Shown in pieces: positions 33,950 to 43,616 of a stretch of 64,000 nt of DNA; positions within the stretch are counted from its first letter, which is position 1, and each line of letters starts with the position of its first letter. Position numbers and translations under genes: made by a program. The stretch covers positions 1-64,000 of the forward strand of contig NZ_JAYREK010000007.1 of assembly GCF_041908905.1 (NCBI RefSeq). Direction: 5' to 3'. Origin of the DNA: Zoogloea sp041908905 (GTDB lineage: Bacteria > Pseudomonadota > Gammaproteobacteria > Burkholderiales > Rhodocyclaceae). The notes below the pieces were generated by a model. It was not told where the DNA came from. It did no database searches and was given only the letters and a program-made list of their open reading frames with translations.

Positions 33950-34043
33950 TGGCGGAGAGTGAGGGATTCGAACCCTCGATGCAGGTTTGTGCCCGCATGC
34001 TCCCTTAGCAGGGGAGTGCCTTCGACCTCTCGGCCAACTCTCC
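33950..34043 (-). tRNA. tRNA-Ser (anticodon GCT)
   Basis: The 94-nt gene has acceptor stem GGAGAGT/ACTCTCC, discriminator G and an encoded CCA. The anticodon loop CTGCTAA gives GCT, decoding AGC/AGT. The long variable arm (near GCATGCGGGCACAAACCTGC) is the serine type, and the T-loop is GGTTCGAATCC. It is 53 bp behind lysC on the same strand and could be cotranscribed with it. Confidence 0.96.
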
Positions 34044-34096
34044 GCAAGAGCTGCGCATTATAGATAAGGCGCAGCGGCTACGCAAGAACTATTTGA

Positions 34097-35326
34097 TCAG
34101 GCTGCGGCCTGATCCAGGCCGAAGGCGCGGTGCAGCACGCGGACGGCCAGCTCAAGGTACTTTTCGTCGATGGCGACGGAGATCTTGATCTCGGAGGTGG
34201 AGATCATCTGGATGTTGATGCCCTCTTCCGCCAGGGTGCGGAACATGCGGGACGCGACGCCCGGGTGGGAGCGCATGCCGACGCCGACGATGGACACCTT
34301 GGCCATGGTGCGGTCGCCCTTGATCTCGCGGGCACCGGTGTGGGCCTTGACGCTCTCGAGGATGCCGAGGGTCTTGTCGTAGTCGGGGCGGTTCACCGTG
34401 AAGGAGAAGTCGGTGGTGCCGTCATGGCCGACGTTCTGGATGATCATGTCCACATCGACGTTGGCTTCGGCCACCGGGCCGAGGATCTGGTAGGCGATGC
34501 CCGGCTTGTCGGGAACACCCAGCACGGTGATCTTGGCTTCGTCGCGATTGAAAGCAATGCCGGAGATGATCGGCTGTTCCATGTTTTTGTCTTCCTCAAC
34601 GGTAATCAGGGTGCCTTCGCCTTCCTCCTGGAAGCTCGAGAGGACCCGCAGCTTGACTTTGTACTTGCCGGCGAATTCCACGGAGCGGATCTGCAGCACC
34701 TTGGAGCCGAGGCTGGCCATCTCAAGCATTTCCTCGAAGGTGATGGTGTCCAGCTTGCGGGCTTCGGGCACGACGCGGGGGTCGGTGGTGTACACACCGT
34801 CCACGTCGGTGTAGATCTGGCACTCGTCGGCCTTGATCGCTGCGGCCAGCGCGACGCCGGTGGTGTCGGAGCCGCCGCGGCCGAGGGTGGTGATGTTGCC
34901 TGCCTCATCGACACCCTGGAAGCCAGCCACGACGACGACCGAGCCGGCATCGAGATCGCGGCGGATGTTGTCGCCGTCGATGTCGAGGATGCGGGCCTTG
35001 GTGAAGGCGTCGTCGGTCAGGATGCGCACCTGGCCGCCGGTGTAGCTGCGGGCGGGGATGCCGAGCTCCTGGAGGGCCATGCAGAGCAGACCGATGGTGA
35101 CCTGCTCGCCGGTGGAGATCACCACGTCGAGCTCGCGGGGGCTGGGGCTGGGGCTGATTTCCTTGGCCAGGGCAATCAGGCGGTTGGTCTCGCCGCTCAT
35201 CGCGGAGAGGACGATAACCATCTTGTGCCCCTGGGCATGGAACTTCGCGACCCGCTTGGCCACGTTCTTGATCCGTTCGGGGTTGCCGACGGAAGTGCCG
35301 CCATATTTCTGAACTATGAGCGCCAT
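34097..35326 (-). CDS. lysC: aspartate kinase
   Basis: The 409-aa protein phosphorylates L-aspartate, the first step towards lysine, methionine, threonine and diaminopimelate. It begins MALIVQKYGGTSVG (kinase KYGGTS motif) and contains GRGGSDTTGVALAAA and TDVDGVYTTDPR. Two ACT domains at about 265-400 (KITVLGVPDKPGIAYQIL; STSEIKISVAIDEKYLELAV) are the allosteric part for lysine/threonine feedback. Its length and N-terminus fit the monofunctional betaproteobacterial type. An internal in-frame start for a separate beta subunit, as in Bacillus, was not examined further. Confidence 0.95.
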   Translation of the reverse strand: MALIVQKYGGTSVGNPERIKNVAKRVAKFHAQGHKMVIVLSAMSGETNRLIALAKEISPSPSPRELDVVISTGEQVTIGLLCMALQELGIPARSYTGGQVRILTDDAFTKARILDIDGDNIRRDLDAGSVVVVAGFQGVDEAGNITTLGRGGSDTTGVALAAAIKADECQIYTDVDGVYTTDPRVVPEARKLDTITFEEMLEMASLGSKVLQIRSVEFAGKYKVKLRVLSSFQEEGEGTLITVEEDKNMEQPIISGIAFNRDEAKITVLGVPDKPGIAYQILGPVAEANVDVDMIIQNVGHDGTTDFSFTVNRPDYDKTLGILESVKAHTGAREIKGDRTMAKVSIVGVGMRSHPGVASRMFRTLAEEGINIQMISTSEIKISVAIDEKYLELAVRVLHRAFGLDQAAA

Positions 35327-35519
35327 CTTGACTTCTAAAGATGTGGATGTGGAAAGCCCGTGATAGTAGCGGATAACACGAAGTCTTGCAGCTTCCCGTT
35401 GGGGTGACCATTTTGGGGCTTACGCGTGTATCACATCACGGGAATTTCGTGTGGAAAACCCCAATCAATGCAAGTAGGGCATTGTATGTCCCCCGCTTAG
35501 TGATCTATACTTTTTCACA

Positions 35520-35535
35520 TATAACGAAAGTTATA
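35520..35535 (+). promoter_or_regulatory. Inverted repeat upstream of small Xre regulator
   Basis: TATAAC-GAAA-GTTATA is a perfect inverted repeat 60 bp before the regulator start, in an AT-rich part of the lysC/regulator divergent gap. It may be an autoregulatory operator, or a small stem-loop in the leader. Confidence 0.45.
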
Positions 35536-35595
35536 GGCATCGACGGTTAGCCCGTTGTTATGACTGACAGACGAAAACCCCTTGAGGACTGCAAA

Positions 35596-35898
35596 ATGAA
35601 GACCACCGAAAAAGTTGATGTGCGTGAGATCCGTCGTAAGCTTGGCATGAACCAGTCTCAGTTCTGGTCCAAGATCGGCGTCACCCAGAGCGGCGGTTCC
35701 CGCTACGAGAGCGGCCGCAACATCCCGCGCCCGGTTCAGGCCCTGCTGCGCCTCGTGCATATCGAGCAGGTCGATATCAACAAGATCAAGAAGGACGACG
35801 TGGAAGTGGTCGAGTACCTGAAGGCCACCAACCCGGAGCTCTTCAAGACCCTGAAGAAGGAAGCCCGCGCCAAGCGCAAGGAGCGCGTGTCCCACTAA
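35596..35898 (+). CDS. small helix-turn-helix (Xre-type) regulator
   Basis: The 100-aa protein has a helix-turn-helix at about residues 8-50 (IRRKLGMNQSQFWSKIGVTQ, then SRYESGRNIPRPVQ) and a lysine-rich C-terminal helix ending RAKRKERVSH. It resembles Cro/CI-type DNA-binding proteins that lack a sensor domain. The ATG at 35596 has GAGG nine bases upstream. It is divergent from lysC and ends at a strong terminator. No toxin partner is next to it, so a role as antitoxin is not supported. Its targets are unknown. Confidence 0.8.
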   Translation: MKTTEKVDVREIRRKLGMNQSQFWSKIGVTQSGGSRYESGRNIPRPVQALLRLVHIEQVDINKIKKDDVEVVEYLKATNPELFKTLKKEARAKRKERVSH

Positions 35899-35919
35899 GC
35901 AGCAGGACGCGTCGTTTTC

Positions 35920-36771
35920 TCAGGGGCTGACCACCACGGTCAGCCCCTTTTGTTTTATGCGGCGGGCGATCCGTTCGAGTTCGTCCGGGCTCAGGCGCTG
36001 CAGGTGCGCCGCCTCGGGCTGCAGCGAGGGGCGCGCGAGGCCATAGAGGTGCACGCCGCGCAGGGCCGCAGTGCCGGCCTGTTCGAGCCGGGCCAGGTAG
36101 GCGTCGAGCATGGCGTCCGAGGGCGGCTCGCCGTCCCAGCCGACCATGCAGGTCTGCACCCAGGTCGGGCAGAGGGAGGCGCACAGCGCCAGCCGGCGGG
36201 CGTGGGCCTCCGGGTTGATGTCGATGCCGTTGATGCGGGCGATGTCCTCCGCCCGGCCCCCGTCCAGCTTGAACCACACCTCGCCGCCGGCCGCGCCCAG
36301 GCGCCGCAGCGCGGTCTGCACGTAGGGCCGCTCGATGAGGCTGCCGTTGGTGATCAGGCGGATCGGCACCGCCGACAGCCCCGCCTGGTCGCGGATCGCC
36401 GCCACGCGCTCGACGATCTCGGCGAAGGCCTTGCTGCTGGTGGGTTCGCCATTGCCCGAGAAGGCGATGTCGCGGATCACCTGCGCCTCGGGCGGCACGT
36501 GCTCGGCCATGAAGTTGCCGTGGAGCAGCTCGTCGAGAAACGCCCGCAGCTCCTTCTCGAGCAACTCGAGATCTATCTCCGGCGCCGCGCCGCGGACGAG
36601 GTCCGGCACCTGGCAGTAGGCGCAATGCCAGTTGCAGGCGTTGTTGGGGTTGAGGTTGATGCCCACCGAGACCCCGCCGGCGCGGCGGGAGACCACCGGG
36701 TAAACATAGGTCATCGAGATGAAGCTGCGGTTGTGGTCGCTCACCGAGAGCATCTGCTGGCTGGAGTTCAT
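35920..36771 (-). CDS. radical SAM protein of unknown function
   Basis: The 283-aa protein has the cluster-binding motif CNWHCAYCQ (C-x3-C-x2-C, about residues 46-54), the glycine-rich IAFSGNGEPTSS and a downstream ITNGSLIE, all typical of the radical SAM barrel. It uses S-adenosylmethionine and a 4Fe-4S cluster to start radical chemistry. It is divergent from queD, which suggests but does not prove a link with queuosine or another deazapurine; it does not look like QueE, which has a different cluster motif (C-x14-C-x2-C in some, C-x3-C-x2-C in others) and is shorter. Related proteins are annotated only as radical SAM. Confidence 0.82.
   Translation of the reverse strand: MNSSQQMLSVSDHNRSFISMTYVYPVVSRRAGGVSVGINLNPNNACNWHCAYCQVPDLVRGAAPEIDLELLEKELRAFLDELLHGNFMAEHVPPEAQVIRDIAFSGNGEPTSSKAFAEIVERVAAIRDQAGLSAVPIRLITNGSLIERPYVQTALRRLGAAGGEVWFKLDGGRAEDIARINGIDINPEAHARRLALCASLCPTWVQTCMVGWDGEPPSDAMLDAYLARLEQAGTAALRGVHLYGLARPSLQPEAAHLQRLSPDELERIARRIKQKGLTVVVSP
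35922..35952. terminator. Rho-independent terminator, probably bidirectional
   Basis: GGGGCTGACC and GGTCAGCCCC pair perfectly around ACCAC, followed by TTTT. It ends the small regulator transcript. The stem lies inside the last codons of the convergent radical SAM gene. Confidence 0.88.
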
Positions 36772-36841
36772 GCCGCGGGTCCGGGTGTTGAAACGAGGCT
36801 GCGTATAATATCGGCTCTTTTATTGATTATCCGGTGTTCCC

Positions 36842-37294
36842 ATGCGTATCACACGTCGCCTGGAATTCGACGCGGGCCACCGCATCCCCGATCACGCCAG
36901 CCAGTGCCGCCACCTGCACGGCCATCGCTACGTCCTCGAGATCACCCTGTCCGGCGACACCATCCGCCGCGACGGCTCGCCGGTGAACGGCATGGTGATG
37001 GACTTCGGCGACGTCAAGGCGATCGCCAAGCAGCGGGTCGTGGACCTCTGGGACCATGCCTTCCTCGCCTACCGGGGCGACACCGCGGTGGTGGCCTTCC
37101 TCGACAGCATGCCCGGCCACAAGACGGTGCTCCTGGACGTGGTGCCCACCGCCGAGAACCTCGCCGCCGAGGCTTTTCGCATCCTCGACCCGGCCTACCG
37201 CGACATCTATGGCAACCACCTGCGCCTCGAACGGGTGCGCCTGTACGAAACCCCCAACTGCTGGGCCGACGCCCTGCGCAGCGAGATGGCCTGA
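36842..37294 (+). CDS. queD: 6-carboxytetrahydropterin synthase (QueD/PTPS family)
   Basis: The 150-aa protein converts 7,8-dihydroneopterin triphosphate to 6-carboxytetrahydropterin, the second step towards preQ0 and queuosine. Zinc ligands are seen in DAGHRIPDH and in the CRHLHGHRY segment, where Cys23 is the likely catalytic cysteine. VPTAENLAAEAFRIL and LYETPNCWA are also typical. A perfect -10 TATAAT stands at 36804-36809. No queC, queE or queF is in the window; the divergent radical SAM gene could be functionally linked. Confidence 0.92.
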   Translation: MRITRRLEFDAGHRIPDHASQCRHLHGHRYVLEITLSGDTIRRDGSPVNGMVMDFGDVKAIAKQRVVDLWDHAFLAYRGDTAVVAFLDSMPGHKTVLLDVVPTAENLAAEAFRILDPAYRDIYGNHLRLERVRLYETPNCWADALRSEMA

Positions 37295-37330
37295 GGCCCG
37301 CTCCCGCGCCAGCCCCCCGACGAGACTGCC

Positions 37331-38035
37331 ATGATCGACCTTTATTACTGGACCACCCCCAACGGCCACAAGGTCACCCTGTTCCTCGAGGAAACCGACC
37401 TGCCCTACCGCATCCTGCCGATCAACATCGGCAAGGGCGAGCAGTTCCAGCCCGATTTCCTCAAAATCGCGCCGAACAACCGCATTCCAGCCATCGTCGA
37501 CACCGCGCCGGCGGGCGGTGGCGAGCCGATCCCGGTGTTCGAGTCGGGGGCGATCCTGCTCTACCTGGCCGAAAAGACCGGCCGCTTCCTGTCCGCCGAC
37601 CCGCGGGTGCGCATCGACACCCTGCAGTGGCTGTTCTGGCAGATGGGCGGCCTCGGGCCGATGGCCGGGCAGAACCACCACTTCACCCAGTACGCCCCCG
37701 AGGTCGTGCCCTACGCCATCGACCGCTACGTCAAGGAAACCGCGCGCCTGTACTCGGTGCTCGACAGGCGCCTCGCCGACCGGCCCTTCATCGCGGGGGA
37801 TGACTACTCCATCGCCGACATGGCCTGCTACCCGTGGATCGTGCCCCACGCCCGGCAGCGCCAGAGCCTCGACGACTTCCCTCACCTCAAGCGCTGGTTC
37901 GACGCCATCGCAGCCCGGCCGGCCACCGCCCGCGCCTACGCCCTCGCCGAGCAGATCAACCCGGCGCCGGTGCTGGACGAAGCCGCCAGAAAAATCCTTT
38001 TCGGCCAGGACGCCGGCGCCGTCAAGCGCCCCTGA
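37331..38035 (+). CDS. glutathione S-transferase family protein (YfcG/Nu-class-like)
   Basis: The 234-aa protein has an N-terminal thioredoxin-like domain (MIDLYYWTTPNGHKVTLFLE, with the TTPNG of Nu-class enzymes; cis-Pro in NNRIPAIV; ESGAILLYLAEKTG) and a helical C-terminal domain (GLGPMAGQNHHF; SIADMACYPW). YfcG-type enzymes have disulphide-bond reductase activity using glutathione. A Thr at the position of the catalytic residue supports that class. It follows queD by 36 bp on the same strand. Confidence 0.9.
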   Translation: MIDLYYWTTPNGHKVTLFLEETDLPYRILPINIGKGEQFQPDFLKIAPNNRIPAIVDTAPAGGGEPIPVFESGAILLYLAEKTGRFLSADPRVRIDTLQWLFWQMGGLGPMAGQNHHFTQYAPEVVPYAIDRYVKETARLYSVLDRRLADRPFIAGDDYSIADMACYPWIVPHARQRQSLDDFPHLKRWFDAIAARPATARAYALAEQINPAPVLDEAARKILFGQDAGAVKRP

Positions 38036-38164
38036 GCAGGCGCCCGTGATTCACCCGGCGGGACGGCGAGGCGCGCTTCCGGTAAAATTATTATTCATTT
38101 GAAGCCGCTTCTTCCTCCGGGCCCAAGACCGCTTCACCCTTCACCCGGCCCGCGTCCCGCTCCC

Positions 38165-39961
<1,797 letters not shown>

Positions 39962-39979
39962 GCACATCGCACCGGCCCC

Positions 39980-40037
39980 AAGGCCACCGACGATCCGCTG
40001 CAGCCCTGGCTGGCGGCGGTCGTCGGTGGCCTTTTTA
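39980..40037 (+). terminator. Rho-independent terminator after deaD
   Basis: AAGGCCACCGACGA pairs with TCGTCGGTGGCCTT across a 26-base loop and is followed by TTT. The stem has 14 pairs. Confidence 0.88.
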
Positions 40038-40142
40038 CTGGAGTCGTCCGGCGCCCCGGTCCGGCGCCGTGGGGCGTCTGCGGCGAGGGCGGCCGGTGTG
40101 CCGCCGGGATGTGCGACAAGTCACAGGTGGGAGGCGCTCTGG

Positions 40143-40160
40143 TAAAATGTAACGTTACAT
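40143..40160 (+). promoter_or_regulatory. -10 element and 14-bp palindrome before the phosphate transport genes
   Basis: TAAAAT (40143-40148) is a -10 candidate, overlapping a perfect palindrome ATGTAACGTTACAT (40147-40160). TGTAAC recurs 21 bp later. The palindrome does not match the PhoB box; it may bind an unknown regulator. Confidence 0.5.
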
Positions 40161-40185
40161 ACATCACTGTGTAACTTTCAACGCC

Positions 40186-40812
40186 ATGTTTGGACGCCTG
40201 TTGCCCCAAGAGGGCCGTTTTTTTGATCTCTTCAACGACCACGCCGAGCAGATCGTGCTCGGGGCCCATCAGCTGGTTGCCCTGATGGAAGACCTCTCCG
40301 TGGCCGAGCAGCACATCGCCGCCATCGAGACCATCGAGCAGGCCGCCGACAAGATCACCCACGAGACCGTCGCCCAGGCTCACAAGAGCTTCATCACCCC
40401 CCTCGACCGCGACGAGATCCACAGCCTCATCAACGCCATGGACGACATCCTCGACACGGTCCAGGACGTCGCCGAGTGCATCACCCTCTACCACATCCAG
40501 CGCATCACCCCCGAAGCCACCCAGCTCGCCAACGTGAGCCTGTCCTGCTGCAACCGGGTCAAGATCGTCGTCGGGCTGCTGTCCAACATGGACAACGCCA
40601 GCGCCATCCTGCAAACCTGCCAGGAGATCGACCAGCTCGAGACCGACGCCGACCGCATCATGCGCGGCGCCATGTCGCGGCTGTTCCGCGACGAGCGGGA
40701 TGCGCTCCAGGTCATGAAGCTCAAGGCCATCTACGAGCAGCTCGAGTCCATCACGGACCGCTGCGAGGACGTCGCCAAGATCGTCGAAGGCATCGTTCTG
40801 GAAAACGCCTGA
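40186..40812 (+). CDS. DUF47 (PhoU-like) protein, partner of Pit transporter
   Basis: The 208-aa protein is all helical, of the DUF47/YkaA family related to PhoU (FFDLFNDHAEQIVLGAHQLV near the start; ITPLDRDEIHSLINAMDDILD, the PhoU-like E/D-x-x-H metal-site region; ESITDRCEDVAKIVEGIVLE at the end). DUF47 genes sit beside pit genes and are thought to regulate low-affinity phosphate uptake. It precedes pit by 8 bp. Confidence 0.9.
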   Translation: MFGRLLPQEGRFFDLFNDHAEQIVLGAHQLVALMEDLSVAEQHIAAIETIEQAADKITHETVAQAHKSFITPLDRDEIHSLINAMDDILDTVQDVAECITLYHIQRITPEATQLANVSLSCCNRVKIVVGLLSNMDNASAILQTCQEIDQLETDADRIMRGAMSRLFRDERDALQVMKLKAIYEQLESITDRCEDVAKIVEGIVLENA

Positions 40813-40820
40813 GCATCGCC

Positions 40821-41828
40821 ATGGAACACCTACAGATCGGGTTCTGGGTCATCGCCGGACTGGTCGTCGTGGCCCTGCTGTTCGACTTCATGAACGGCTT
40901 CCACGACGCCGCCAACGCCATCGCCACCGTCGTCTCCACCGGGGTTCTCAAACCTCACCAGGCGGTGGCCTGGGCGGCCTTCTTCAACTTCGTCGCGCTC
41001 TTCGTCTTCCAGCTCAAGGTGGCCAGCACCGTCGGCAAGGGCATCATCGACCCCACGGTGGTCGACCACTACCTCGTCTTCGGGGCGCTGCTGGGGGCCA
41101 TCGCCTGGAACGTGGTCACCTGGTACTACGGCATCCCGTCGAGCTCCTCCCATGCGCTGATCGGCGGCATCGTCGGCGCGGCGATCGCCAAGGCCGGCAC
41201 CGACCCGCTGATCGGCGCCGGCATCATGAAGACCGTCGCCTTCATCGTGATCTCGCCGCTGTTCGGCTACGTGCTGGGCTCGCTGATCCTGGTCCTCGTG
41301 AGCTGGATCTGCCGGGACAAGGCCCAGCGGCGCGTCGACAAGTGGTTCCGCCGCCTCCAGCTGGTCTCGGCGGCCCTCTACAGCCTCGGCCACGGCGGCA
41401 ACGACGCCCAGAAGACGGTGGGCATCATCTGGATGCTGCTCCTCGCGGCCGGCGTCACCGCCGCCGGTGATCCCGTCCCCACCTGGGTCGTGGTGCTGTG
41501 CTACATGGCGATCGGCCTCGGCACGCTGTTCGGCGGCTGGCGCATCGTCAAGACCATGGGCCAGCGCATCACCAAGCTGAAGCCGGTGGGGGGCTTCTGT
41601 GCTGAAACCGGCGGTGCGATCACCCTGTTCCTGGCCACCTCCCTCGGCATCCCGGTGTCCACCACCCACACCATCACCGGCGCCATCGTCGGCGTGGGGT
41701 CGGTGCGGCGCACCGCGGCCGTCCGCTGGGGCGTCGCCGGCAGCATCGTGTGGGCCTGGATCCTCACCATCCCCTGTTCGGCCCTGATCGCCGCCGGGGG
41801 CTACTGGCTGGGCCGCAGCATCCTCTGA
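40821..41828 (+). CDS. pit: inorganic phosphate transporter, PiT family
   Basis: The 335-aa membrane protein has about ten helices and the two PiT repeats: LFDFMNGFHDAANAIATVVSTG (about 21-42) and LYSLGHGGNDAQKTVGIIW (about 190-208). Members cotransport phosphate with H+ or divalent metal. The signature SSSSHALIGG and STTHTITGAIVG are present. It is shorter than E. coli PitA (499 aa) because the central soluble loop is small, as in other PiT proteins that pair with DUF47. A terminator follows. Confidence 0.93.
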   Translation: MEHLQIGFWVIAGLVVVALLFDFMNGFHDAANAIATVVSTGVLKPHQAVAWAAFFNFVALFVFQLKVASTVGKGIIDPTVVDHYLVFGALLGAIAWNVVTWYYGIPSSSSHALIGGIVGAAIAKAGTDPLIGAGIMKTVAFIVISPLFGYVLGSLILVLVSWICRDKAQRRVDKWFRRLQLVSAALYSLGHGGNDAQKTVGIIWMLLLAAGVTAAGDPVPTWVVVLCYMAIGLGTLFGGWRIVKTMGQRITKLKPVGGFCAETGGAITLFLATSLGIPVSTTHTITGAIVGVGSVRRTAAVRWGVAGSIVWAWILTIPCSALIAAGGYWLGRSIL

Positions 41829-41850
41829 TCCGCTGACGCTCACGCCCGCC

Positions 41851-41897
41851 GGGCGATGTGGGAGAATCGCCGCTCGATTCACCCGCATCGCCCTTTT
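41851..41897 (+). terminator. Rho-independent terminator after pit
   Basis: GGGCGATGTGGG pairs with CCCGCATCGCCC (one G-T wobble, 12 pairs), with a loop of 19 bases and then TTTT. Confidence 0.8.
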
Positions 41898-41934
41898 CAC
41901 GTCCAACCCTCCCCGCTCGCACGCTCCCGATCCA

Positions 41935-42174
41935 ATGGCCAGCCCGACTCCAAAGCAACTCAAGACCTTTGCGCTGATCCGCATCATCGGCGGCCTTGCC
42001 GCTGCCTTCGTCCTCGGCTACTCCTTCGTCGTCAACGTGTTTGCCGGCCAGCCCGTCCAGGGCGCGCTGCTGGCGACCGGCCTGATGGCCTTCGTCGGCT
42101 TGGCCTATGCGGCCTTCTACACCCGCAGCCTGAGCCGCCTGGCCAAGGCCGAGCAGGACGCCGGCAAATCTTGA
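41935..42174 (+). CDS. small membrane protein of unknown function (79 aa)
   Basis: Two hydrophobic helices (about 12-36 and 44-64) are joined by VNVFAGQPVQ, with a charged tail (RLAKAEQDAGKS). Family not recognised. Its last bases overlap the TTG start of the DUF1615 gene, so the two are likely translationally coupled. Confidence 0.7.
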   Translation: MASPTPKQLKTFALIRIIGGLAAAFVLGYSFVVNVFAGQPVQGALLATGLMAFVGLAYAAFYTRSLSRLAKAEQDAGKS

Positions 42175-43478
42175 CCCCGCCGCGTCAGCCTCGGGCGGGT
42201 TGGGCCCTGGCCACCGTCCTGGCCGGGCTGCTGACCGCCTGCGCGAGCCCCGGCCCGGTGGAGTCGCGCCGCTCGCCGAGCCTGCCCGACCAGCCGCCGA
42301 CGCAGATCCCGCCGCGGCAACAGCCCGCGCTGCCCGCACCGGGCCTGCCCCCGCCGCCTGCGTCGCCGGCGCGACCGCCGGTGGTCGTGGCGCCGGCTCC
42401 GGCGCCAAAGCCGGCCGTGGTGCCTCCCTTGGTGGTGCCCTATCTCTCCGAGCGCGATGGCCGGGCGCTGGTGGCGCGCTTCCTGCCTTCCCAGGTCCGT
42501 GACCGGGACGGCTGGGCGGCCGACATCTTCTCCGCCTTCGCCGCCCTCAAGATTCCGCCCACTGCCGACAACATCTGCGCGGCGGTGGCGGTGATCGAGC
42601 AGGAGTCCACCTTCCAGGCCGACCCGCCGGTGCCCGGCCTGTCGCAGATCGTCTGGAAGGAGATCGAGGCCCGCCGCGAGCGCCTGCACCTGCCGCGCCT
42701 GCTGGTCGATACGGCGATGCTCAAGACCTCCCCCGACGGGCGCAGCTACAAGGCGCGCATCGACGCCCTGCGCACCGAGCGTCAGATGAGCGAGCTCTTC
42801 GACGAGATGATCTCCGAGTTCCCCAACGGCAAGGCGCTGCTCGGCGGCTACAACCCGGTGCGCACCGGCGGCCCGATGCAGGTCAGCGTGGCCTTCGCCG
42901 AGGAGCAGGTGCGCGAGAAGCCCTACCCCTATGCCCGCCGCGGCAGCATCCGCAACGAGGTGTTCACCCGGCGCGGCGGCCTGTACTTCGGCATTGCGAT
43001 CCTGCTCGACTACCCGGCGCCCTACAGCCAGCCCCTGTACCGCTTCGCCGACTTCAACGCCGGCCGCTACAGCAGCCGCAACGTGGCCTTCCAGGCCGCG
43101 GTGGCGCGGCTCGGCGGGCGCGCCCTGACCCTCGACGGCGACCTGCTGCGCTACCGGGACGGCCAGCCCGCCGACGAGCCCAGCGAGACCCTCGGCGCGC
43201 TGCTGGCGATCGCTGGCCGGCTGGGCCTCGGCCGTGCCGAGATCAGCCGTGACCTGCGCCTCGAGAAAACCGCCGCCTTCGCCCAGACGCCCCTCTACAG
43301 CCGCGTCTTTGCCGCCGCCGATGCCCAGGCCGGTGGGCGCCTGCCCCGCGAAGCGCTGCCCCGGATCGACCTGAAGAGCCCCAAGATCCAGCGCAAGCTC
43401 ACCACCGCCTGGTTCGCCGAGCGGGTCGACGCGCGCCACCGCACCTGCCTCGGCCGCGACCGCTCCGCGAGCCCGTGA
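42171..43478 (+). CDS. DUF1615 family lipoprotein
   Basis: The 435-aa product, from a TTG overlapping the previous stop, has a lipoprotein signal ending LLTAC, and a long Pro/Ala linker (about 30-85). Then comes a DUF1615-like domain (SERDGRALVARFLPSQVRDR; AVAVIEQESTFQADPPVPGL; YNPVRTGGPMQVSVAFAE). VIEQESTF resembles the active-site glutamate region of lytic transglycosylases, which would suit an envelope enzyme, but this is inference. Membrane-anchored in the periplasm. Confidence 0.82.
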   Translation: MTPPRQPRAGWALATVLAGLLTACASPGPVESRRSPSLPDQPPTQIPPRQQPALPAPGLPPPPASPARPPVVVAPAPAPKPAVVPPLVVPYLSERDGRALVARFLPSQVRDRDGWAADIFSAFAALKIPPTADNICAAVAVIEQESTFQADPPVPGLSQIVWKEIEARRERLHLPRLLVDTAMLKTSPDGRSYKARIDALRTERQMSELFDEMISEFPNGKALLGGYNPVRTGGPMQVSVAFAEEQVREKPYPYARRGSIRNEVFTRRGGLYFGIAILLDYPAPYSQPLYRFADFNAGRYSSRNVAFQAAVARLGGRALTLDGDLLRYRDGQPADEPSETLGALLAIAGRLGLGRAEISRDLRLEKTAAFAQTPLYSRVFAAADAQAGGRLPREALPRIDLKSPKIQRKLTTAWFAERVDARHRTCLGRDRSASP

Positions 43479-43616
43479 CAGGCGCAGGTTCCGGGGCCGC
43501 TTTCCTTGACCCAGACCAGACGACAGGGCTTGCCGAAACGATACAATTCAGTACTCACCATACAGTGGAAGTATGGTTTGATATTTATATAAGACAGCCA
43601 CGAGGGAAAAAAACAG

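Noticed and set aside
35596..35898. Antitoxin of a toxin-antitoxin pair
   Set aside because: The protein is Xre-like, but no toxin gene lies next to it and it is followed directly by a strong terminator.
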